DNA of 15,081 nucleotides, from assembly GCA_027596945.1 (NCBI GenBank), contig JADGJH010000335.1, positions 5,693 to 20,773 of the forward strand, given 5' to 3'. This stretch comes from Physocladia obscura (lineage: Eukaryota > Chytridiomycota > Chytridiomycetes > Chytridiales > Chytriomycetaceae). A program made the position numbers and the translations under genes. The notes under the pieces were generated by a model that worked only from the letters and a program-made list of their open reading frames with translations, made no database searches and had not been told where the DNA came from. Shown piece by piece: positions 9,101 to 15,081 of the stretch. Each line of letters opens with the position of its first letter. The first letter of the stretch is position 1.

Positions 9101-10720
9101 TACAATCAGGAATAACCCAACTGACTTCTTCAGTATTTAGATTGATTCCTTGTAATTTCGAAATTTCTCCGAGAGTAGTATAGGCCGATAAATGATGAGC
9201 CCCGCTAGCCATTGAACGCAATTTTGGGCACTTGTCACTACTCCTAAACGCCGTCAACGCATCATACCCTTTAGATTTGGCAGAAGGATCGTTGATGAAA
9301 ACAGGTTGAGGAATGCATATTCCAAATTCTCCAGAGAGAACAGCAGTTTCCCATTCCAATAAAACATTATCTCCATATTTATCAGATGCGGCCATTCTTT
9401 CAATAGCGCCCGCAGAAACAATCATCAAAACGCAGCGTGAATTTTTGAGGCCTTCAACGAAGCCGTCATGCCAGTCCTATTTATGCATTTATTTCTTTTA
9501 ATTTTCATTGAAAACAAAAATAACATACCTGGCCCTTCTTTAAACATTCTTTGTCCCAGTAAACACGAACGTGCCTTGAATTACCATGCTCATCAACAAC
9601 ACGCTGATCTTTGAGGCGAAAGTAAAGCTCCATCGCAATTTTTGCGTCAGATGCAACCCGGTAGGAGATGAAAAAGTCATAAGTATCCTTTGATAACATC
9701 CAGCCACCACGGGCAATGAGAGGCGCATACAAATCATCAGGGGCGGAAATGGAATTTTTAGTTGCCAAGTCTGTAGTGGAAACAACTAGAGCTTGTTTGG
9801 ATGCAGGCTGAATAAAAGCAGAAGACGCACGTCGAAGATATCCAAAAGCGCCACCAATCAGGCTTTGAGAACTTCCATTTTGCTGCGAAGGAGGTACCAC
9901 TACTTCAACAAAAGTTGGTGGAATGGATATTGATGGTGGAGAAGAGGTACGCCAAACTGGTTTTGAGACAGGTGAAGTTGGCACAGGTTGAATTCTTGTT
10001 GCATTGGCCAGTTCAACTTCAAGAGAGGATATTTTTTCTTTCAGAACCTCAATCTCTTTTTTCTTGGCCGAAAGTTCTTGGTCGATATCACGAATTATTT
10101 CTTTGGCGTGATAAAGCGAGAGGAACTCCTCTGGATGTGAAATATCGGCATTTCTAGCAATTTCTTGCACAATTACAGCTGCGTGTGTAAGGATAGCCAT
10201 ATAGTGTGGCATCGATTTCTGGGCATTTAAAACTGCCTCGTGATCAAGCACAGTAGCAACAGAATTGCTAGTAGAATCGGCTTCTTTTTCCATGCTCCGC
10301 ACATTTTCAAAAAAAGATGCCAGAGCGGAGTCGGATTCTGCTTTAGTTAGGTGGCGATGATGCGTAAAAGCGTCAGCAAGTAATTTGAGATCAGTGCGAA
10401 GTTTTCCCTATTTATCATGTTTTTTTAATCACGGTAGACAATAAATCTGAACAAACCAATTCATCAACGATCGCTGCAGGAGTCAAATCAAAGAGAGGAT
10501 TGGGGACCAGAGCATTGTGATCATTTTTCGAATCGTTGTCTGAATCGACGTCAGGATCGTCAGGAACGGTGGCGTCAACGACCTGTATTGGGCTCCAGAG
10601 CCCGTCCGAGTGCTTTAGCGCTGGACCAACCCAGCGAATTGGTCCCGCCAATGTCTGCTCTTTCTGGCCAGCATCCGGTGTCTGCTCTGCTGATGCCGTT
10701 CCTTGTCCATTGTCAGCCAT
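6174..10720 (-). CDS. TIR domain - SAM-like - leucine-rich repeat protein
   Basis: Seven exons are read on the minus strand: 10720-10457, 10407-9529, 9476-8849, 8798-7722, 7632-7546, 7477-6365 and 6295-6174, giving 1389 aa. Introns are 49, 52, 50, 89, 68 and 69 nt. Order: an acidic disordered N terminus; a predicted coiled coil (about 185-225); a Pro/Ser linker; a TIR domain from about 329 (YDFFISYR at 331-338, VYWDKECLKKGQ near 370-381, LMIVSAGAI near 398-406, and LLEWE at 420-424, whose Glu fits the TIR NADase position); a SAM-like stretch (about 530-585, FIDFLTSNDLKEL); then ribonuclease-inhibitor-type LRRs from about 613 to the C terminus (LDLKNSRIT, LDLSYNDVT, LNLQNNEIG, LDISENEFN). Lys-rich (about 791-816) and acidic (about 1153-1250) inserts break up the LRRs. 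No NB-ARC or NACHT P-loop is seen. TIR domains often hydrolyse NAD+ or mediate assembly, so a sensor role is inferred, not shown. Confidence 0.85.
6296..6364 (-). other. 69-nt last intron that stays open if retained
   Basis: On the minus strand the donor GTTTGT follows GCAG, and the acceptor AATAG ends at 6296. Splicing joins YLAG to NSFTSDFS, which restores an LRR-like L.GN.F pattern, so I favour an intron. The length is a multiple of three and the frame has no stop. Retention would insert 23 mostly hydrophobic residues (core SIIILVCLQLFICF) near residue 1350, long enough to span a membrane. Confidence 0.6.
6733..6834 (-). repeat. 30-bp coding tandem repeat (acidic 10-residue unit)
   Basis: Two near-identical 30-bp units lie at 6763-6792 and 6793-6822. 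A partial third follows at 6823-6834 and a diverged copy precedes at 6733-6762. On the minus strand they encode the 10-residue unit EDNSDEEDAK (or EDVK) inside the acidic insert of the TIR-LRR protein. The unit is a multiple of three, so gains or losses of copies would change length without breaking the frame. Confidence 0.85.
7649..7680 (-). repeat. Perfect 2 x 16-bp intronic repeat, duplicated branch-point block
   Basis: Two identical 16-mers (aaaagttaagaaaaag) at 7649-7664 and 7665-7680 lie in the 89-nt intron 7721-7633 of the TIR-LRR gene. On the transcribed strand each holds CTTAAC followed by pyrimidines, so the duplication gives the intron two candidate branch points. It also explains part of why this intron is longer than its neighbours. 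Confidence 0.75.
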
Positions 10721-10801
10721 TTGAAAGTTTTCGTTTTTTGCGGACTATTTCCAAGAATAAATATATGATATAACGTTGAAAAAGTGCATTTGTAATTATT
10801 A
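10721..10801 (-). promoter_or_regulatory. 81-bp promoter interval of the TIR-LRR gene
   Basis: The stop codon of the auxilin-like gene is only 81 bp upstream of the TIR-LRR start codon on the same strand. The gap must hold the upstream gene's 3' end and the core promoter of the downstream gene, unless transcription starts inside the auxilin gene. An AT-rich TATA-like stretch (read TATATTTATT on minus) lies near 10755-10765, about 40 nt before the ATG. No clear AATAAA is seen for the auxilin transcript. Confidence 0.4.
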
Positions 10802-13758
10802 TCAAGTAGAAACTTTGAATGAGTCCCAAGCAGTATTCAAAACACTAAATACTTCCTGAGCAATCAGCTTTTGTTCAGTTGTAGTCCCTTGCTTCAGCTT
10901 GTCTGGATGTACTTTTGCTACTGCCTTCATATACTTGATTTTAACTTGCTGCGGCGTAATAAGCTCCGATAATCCTATAGTCTTCCATTCCAATTCTGCC
11001 CACAGCACTGAATCAAGACTGGACAAAAGAGCACGAATGTTCTGATCTTTGCCGCGTTTCCAGTTTTCGATCTTGAAAGTAAGAATAAGACAAAAAAAGG
11101 AGTGCAGTCAAAGATTTTTTTTTTTACTTCTCACTTTGGCTTCAACAGCTTCTTTCGCTTGAAACTTTTCTTCATCTTCACGTTCTTGCACATTAATTTG
11201 AGTTCGTACGGCATCAACTGCCTTTTCAACAGCAGCTTGTGCCTTTGCCGATATTGGCTTGTTGCTTCTAAAAGAATTTAATAAACTTAGTAAATAGCAA
11301 AAAACATCAAATTAAAATAAATAAATAAATAAAATCAAAAGAAAGGGATATACGCAAAATCCTTACTGGTTTGCCAACGGTGTTGTACGTGGCGCGAGAC
11401 CATCTGAAATCCACAAATTTTCACCTCCAGCGCTTGCTCGACCTGCAAAAACTCCAGTGCCATCTCCAGAAAACTCTGCAACACCCTTCCGCGATCTCGC
11501 AAGCCCCTCGGTAACCCCTTTAATCGAAGAATCGAGCCTCATAAGCGACTCATAATCCCGCAAGGCTTCATTCCATCGCTCTCGACCCTCCCAAGCTGCT
11601 GCCCGACGAAGCAAACTTTTAGGGTCACGCGCATCGATAGCCTGCACGGCGTCACAGTCAGTTATGACGCCAACATAATCACCTATCTTGAGCCGCGCTG
11701 CAGCACGGTTGTTACGAAGAGCGATTAAATCTCCGTCATCAACTGGCAGCGTAAGTATGGCTACACTGTAAGCTTCATCTGCAGCAGCATATTGTCCCGC
11801 CTTAAATAAATCATTTCCACGCTCTCTGTGAGTTGCAGCAATTGCGCGTTGCGATGGTGTTGCAGTGTACCGCAGTGATGCAGGCTTTCGGGAAGCCGGA
11901 GGTTGTGGTGGACGAGATTTTGTTTGATTCAAATGAGATGAGGCGGCCAATGGTGTTCCAGACGCAACAATATTGTCAAATGCAAATACATCTGTATGCG
12001 ACTGCTGGTGTTGTGGAGATTGTAGTGATCGAAACCCGTTTTCGCCACTAAACTCTTGCCGTGACGACGCAGAAATTATTGGTGACTGGACAACTTTGGC
12101 ATTTCCCCCCACTGGTTTTCGTCGATGCACAAGATGTATCTCTTCTTCTTCGTCACTGCTGGTATCATCTCTATACCGAGAAGCAGAGCCGCCATCGTTA
12201 TCTGCCCACCGATTTTGCCCTTCTCGATCCCACATATCTGAACTGTTTACTGTGCCAGAATTGGCTCCTCCGCTGTTTCCGACATCAAATCCTTCCACAA
12301 CAGCTGCAACTCGTTCACTTGCTTTCACATACGCAGCACCAAGTTTTGCACGCCCAAATTCAAATAAATTTTTTGCATTTGTTGCAAGTGCAACAGCAGC
12401 TGACGCATTTGGAGTCACTGGCGAATTTGGTGACTGTGCAGTATCGAAATTCGAACGCCGCGGTGGCCGAGGTGGCGGTGAACGATCAGGGCTTAGCGAA
12501 CTGTCCCTGTTGTTTGCAAGAAGAAACGATATCGCACGTTCAACGTCGCCTTGCGCCGCATCCAGTGCTGCGATAGCATTAGCTCGTAAAAATCCCATAT
12601 CCGTGATTGAGGTAATTGCAGTGCTACGTGGAGATTGAGGGATATTTGCACGTATTTCCGATGATTGAATTGTTGGAGATATTGGTTTTGATGTGATTTC
12701 AGGTCGCGGGGGTGGTGATGGTGCCCTCGGTTTATTGAATATTGCAAATAGGTCTTCTTCTTCTTCCTGCTTCTGTTGATTTGGAATTTGCGAATTTGAA
12801 AATCCGAGTCCAAAAGGATCTGATTCGTTTGGTGCTTGACCAGTTGTAACGGTTGATGTGAGAGCATCAAAATCCCAAATATCGGCATGTGAGCTTTTTT
12901 GAGAATGTATCTCTGCAGTCGAAAATACTAATTGAGGGTGCAGTTGTTGATTCAAATACGACGATGGCTGAGAAACTTGTTGTTCAGGGGTAAAAGTGTT
13001 ATTATTAACAGAGTTGCTGCCAATAAATGTACCAGAATTCGGATAATTGGTGATGAAAGTGTTCGTGGATGTTGCACTGGAAGCCAGTGAATTTAACGGC
13101 ACATGATTGTTTCCAGTTGAACTTGAGATAGTAAAATTTCCAGGTTTGCCAGATGGGCTCCTAGCTTCCACCAAAAGGTCCGCAAATGCGTCTCGATTTT
13201 TGTTGCCAGTTTTGCTTGGGTTGCTGATTGGCGGGGTCAATGTGGTGGATTGATATGAGTATTGCGAGGAATTTGACTATTTTCGTAAATATAAAAAAAT
13301 ATCAACATTAACCCCTTGCGATATATAAGCATACAAATGAAACTTACGCGTGACTGAAGCGGCGATGGAGGTGCCAGCGTGGAAAAGCCAATATTGTTGG
13401 CGGTGCCGTTTGCAGAATACTGTAAATTGCTTTGAATTGGATTCGAAACTGAGAACGAATCAAGATTCGATTGAAACGTCGAGCCAGAGTCACGACTCGC
13501 ATAGTTGCTACTTTGTCTACTGTGTGGACTGTAATTCCCGCTGGCCATGATCGGTGCAACATTTGCATTTAATATTGGGTTTGGATTTAAGGTTTGCGAA
13601 GGGGCAGCGGCTGCACGTCTGCGCTGTTCATCGAGCGAAAGACTACTATTATTGTTGTTGTTGGTATTACTGATGCCAATATTGTTGTTGATGTTTGTGC
13701 CATTAGCCGCAGTGAAAGATAAAAGTTCGGCAAACGGATCTTTGTTCTTGGCTGTCAT
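10802..13758 (-). CDS. SWA2: Auxilin-like clathrin-uncoating co-chaperone (UBA-TPR-J, Swa2 type)
   Basis: Four exons are read on the minus strand: 13758-13348, 13276-11367, 11267-11135 and 11071-10802, giving 907 aa. Introns are 71, 99 and 63 nt. The start is the ATG in AAAATGACAG with A at -3. The N-terminal half is Ser/Asn/Gln rich and carries clathrin/AP-2 type motifs: DPF at 7-9 and 290-292, and DLFAIF near 312. A UBA-like domain (about 358-394) has the typical DMGF loop. TPR units lie at about 616-731 (RERGNDLFKAGQY..ADEAYS, LRNNRAAARLKIGDY). A charged helix (about 785-818) leads into a C-terminal J domain with HPDK at 873-876, the Hsp70-activating motif. UBA-TPR-J is the order of yeast Swa2p/auxilin, which recruits Hsp70 to strip clathrin from vesicles. 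It is longer than yeast Swa2, mostly through low-complexity linkers. The ortholog assignment is strong on domain order and the symbol is by analogy. Confidence 0.92.
11315..11334. repeat. AAAT microsatellite in auxilin intron 2
   Basis: About five AAAT units lie in the 99-nt intron 11366-11268. Such a run is prone to length change and accounts for much of the intron's AT richness. No coding effect is expected. Confidence 0.7.
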
Positions 13759-13836
13759 TTTTGTTTTCAATTTCAGAATTTCTTTGTCCTTTCACTGGAA
13801 GTCCCCAAAAAATGAATAAAACCGACAAAACAAATT

Positions 13837-13901
13837 TTCACAAATACCTTCACAAATGCCTTCACAAATTGTTAACAAATACTTCACAAATTATCACAAA
13901 T
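13837..13901. repeat. Degenerate TTCACAAAT tandem repeat, 10-12 bp period
   Basis: TTCACAAAT occurs at 13837, 13849, 13861 and 13883. Degenerate copies lie at 13873 (TAACAAAT) and 13893 (ATCACAAAT). CACAAAT recurs at 13941 and 13957. Spacing is 12, 12, about 12, then 10 and 10 bases, close to one helical turn. It could be a transposon subterminal repeat or an array of binding sites. Confidence 0.8.
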
Positions 13902-13937
13902 TTGTTGAGACCAAAAAAAGGTCTCAACAGATTTGTG
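13895..13937. repeat. Inverted repeat: 18-bp stem, 7-base A loop
   Basis: The left arm at 13895-13912 and right arm at 13920-13937 are reverse complements with one mismatch, around a loop of seven A. The inner ten pairs (TGTTGAGACC / GGTCTCAACA) are perfect. It lies between the auxilin gene and the Myb-like pseudogene and may mark one end of a mobile element. No second copy of the arm is seen elsewhere in the window. Confidence 0.85.
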
Positions 13938-13947
13938 AATCACAAAT
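13931..13947. repeat. 17-bp palindrome ATTTGTGAATCACAAAT
   Basis: Eight-base arms around a single central A form a perfect palindrome that shares seven bases with the right arm of the neighbouring hairpin. Its half-site TCACAAAT is the motif of the adjacent tandem repeat. A dimeric DNA-binding protein site is possible, as is terminal structure of a transposable element. Confidence 0.75.
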
Positions 13948-13961
13948 AAAACAAAACACAA

Positions 13962-14908
13962 ATGGATCCAAAAAGGGTATCAGCTGGCAGCAATCTGTCG
14001 AAAGCAGCACCAAAACTTCCACGCTCTCTCCCTGGGACTGGCAGGACTGCAAACTTTGATCAAGAAGAAGTCAAAAGTAATTTGTGTTTTCTTTACTAAA
14101 TATTACTTAATCTGATTGCCTTTGTTTACAGAACTTCTGAGTTTAGTTGATGAGAATTGTCCTAGTGGTGGGAATGAATGGGCAAGAGTCGAAAATTAAT
14201 TCAAGTCTGGAGTTCAAGAAAATCAAAAACTTACCTCAATTCAACTAAAATCAAAGTTCAATTGACTGCAAACAACAGATAAGCCTACTGTATCACAGCC
14301 ACAAGCAGTTATTGATTGCAGTGTTGCAATCCAAGCGCGAATTGAATTGCAAATTGGAAACCATGAGTGGCATAATTGAGATAACAGAACAGGAGGAGGA
14401 CAGTGAGTGCAGTTTTGTTTGTCTGTGTTGTTAATAGTGCTTTGATTGTTAGATATTTTATGTGCAATCAGACAATACCTCCCAGCAGATGAGGAATATC
14501 TTTGGAAGGAGGCTGAAAAACTCTATAATAACAATTGTGAGGATGGCAAAGACCATCATACTTGGCAGTTTATGAAATTGGTATATCAAATTAACATCAT
14601 CAATTCTTTTAAATAATCAATATAAACACAAGAAATTTGATTCTCTGAGGAAGTCAACAAAGTTGATTGGTAATCCTGACTGTCCATATCAAATCAGAGC
14701 TGCAAAAGGAATTTGGCATGAAATTGAAACTCAAATCAATGGGGATGATGAAGTAGGAGATGAACAGGGTCAATATGATGCTGAATCAGAAATTGGAACA
14801 GACAGAGAAGAAGCCACACTAACCAAAAAGGTTGAAAATGATGAAAATATTGCTGTTGAACCAGTGAATTGTGGACAAAATGGTGAGGATGTTAGTCATA
14901 GTTGTTGA
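13962..14908 (+). pseudogene. Decayed two-module Myb/SANT (trihelix)-like gene
   Basis: Segments read with introns 14077-14131, 14403-14452 and 14581-14632: 13962-14076, 14132-14402, 14453-14580 and 14633-14908. Module 1 starts EEVKKLLSLVDEN and has the tryptophan segment GGNEWARVEN, then TAA at 14197-14199 and TGA at 14263-14265, yet the frame beyond still reads like the family (LTSIQLKSKFN, KPT, AIQARIELQ). A frame change is needed near 14360 to enter IIEITEQEED. Module 2 (LWKEAEKLYNNNCEDG, TWQFMKL, KFDSLRKSTK, CPYQIRAAKGI) repeats the plan, and an acidic tail ends at TGA 14906-14908. Similar SANT/trihelix-like proteins occur in multicopy families in fungi and oomycetes, and in some transposons such as PIF/Harbinger. 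The match is from memory of the family pattern. Alternatively the stops are removed by an intron I did not recognise. Confidence 0.6.
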
Positions 14909-15081
14909 TTTGCTGTGTGTAACAAGGGGTTTTAGAGATGAATAATATTTATTGTTTTGTTATGACCATTTCAGAAAAGAAACCAACGGTTTTTATACAT
15001 TTTACAGTGTCTTGGTGGCACCTTGGCTTGATTGGTCACCTGGCATCTTATCTAAGTGGCAAATGCTCTATTTGTCATTTT
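14909..15081. other. Right-edge non-coding sequence
   Basis: These 173 bases after the pseudogene stop have no long frame. AATAATATTTATTG at about 14942-14955 is AT rich and could serve as a 3'-end signal. The GGCACC, TTGG and GGTCACC bases around 15014-15045 are less AT rich than the rest, but I cannot assign them. Confidence 0.3.

Larger units (their letters stand above)
13759..13961. promoter_or_regulatory. Divergent interval upstream of the auxilin gene
   Basis: These 203 bases separate the auxilin start codon (minus) from the start of the Myb-like pseudogene (plus). The auxilin promoter should lie here. The right two thirds are occupied by a TTCACAAAT-type tandem repeat, a hairpin and a palindrome, described separately. 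No clear TATA box is seen for either direction. Confidence 0.4.

Noticed and set aside
11973..12638. 221-codon plus-strand open frame
   Set aside because: It is antisense to the long auxilin exon, Ser/Arg/Cys rich, and has no motif. The opposite strand has clear TPR and UBA patterns.
13895..13937. Helitron 3' end or bacterial terminator
   Set aside because: No CTRR end follows the hairpin in either direction, and the region is not bacterial. A transposon terminal inverted repeat remains only a possibility.
13837..13947. CRISPR-like array
   Set aside because: The repeats are 9-12 bp with no spacers of constant length, and the context is eukaryotic.
1..15081. tRNA, rRNA or other structured RNA genes
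   Set aside because: I saw no tRNA A/B-box pair or rRNA-like block on reading both strands. A covariance-model scan would be needed to exclude small RNAs.

Overview
The window looks like nuclear DNA of a fungus, most likely an early-diverging, chytrid-like lineage. The evidence is AT-rich sequence, many short spliceosomal introns (about 48-99 nt, GT..AG, with branch-like CTGAC or CTTAAC/TTAAC just before AG), gene gaps of 33 to 645 bp, a Swa2-type auxilin, a large TIR-LRR protein and a decayed Myb/trihelix-like gene. The lineage is inferred from gene content and architecture. No marker gene is present. All exon models were read by eye from open frames, splice signals and paralogue comparison.

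Layout. (1) 1-3561: two paralogous genes for a membrane-anchored protein that may be a glycosyltransferase face each other tail to tail with 33 bp between their stop codons. The left copy (+) is cut by the window edge. It has no introns over a stretch where the right copy (-) has three, yet both share one intron at the same place and phase. (2) 3562-4206 has no convincing gene. (3) 4207-5809 (+): a seven-exon atypical extended SDR/epimerase-like protein, 377 aa. (4) 6174-10720 (-): a seven-exon, 1389-aa protein read as coiled coil, TIR domain, SAM-like segment, then ribonuclease-inhibitor-type leucine-rich repeats interrupted by a lysine-rich and a long acidic insert. No nucleotide-binding domain is seen. 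(5) 10802-13758 (-): a four-exon, 907-aa auxilin-like co-chaperone with DPF motifs, UBA, TPR and a C-terminal J domain containing HPDK. Its stop is 81 bp before the start of the TIR-LRR gene. (6) 13837-13947: short tandem repeats, an 18-bp-stem hairpin and a small palindrome. (7) 13962-14908 (+): a two-module Myb/SANT-like gene with two in-frame stops and a frame break, read as a pseudogene.

The genes do not form an obvious pathway. The auxilin acts in clathrin uncoating, the paralogues probably in the secretory pathway, and the SDR has no recognised substrate. The strongest candidate for a little-described system is the TIR-SAM-LRR protein: an NADase-type signalling domain joined to a possible oligomerisation segment and a receptor-like repeat domain in one fungal polypeptide.
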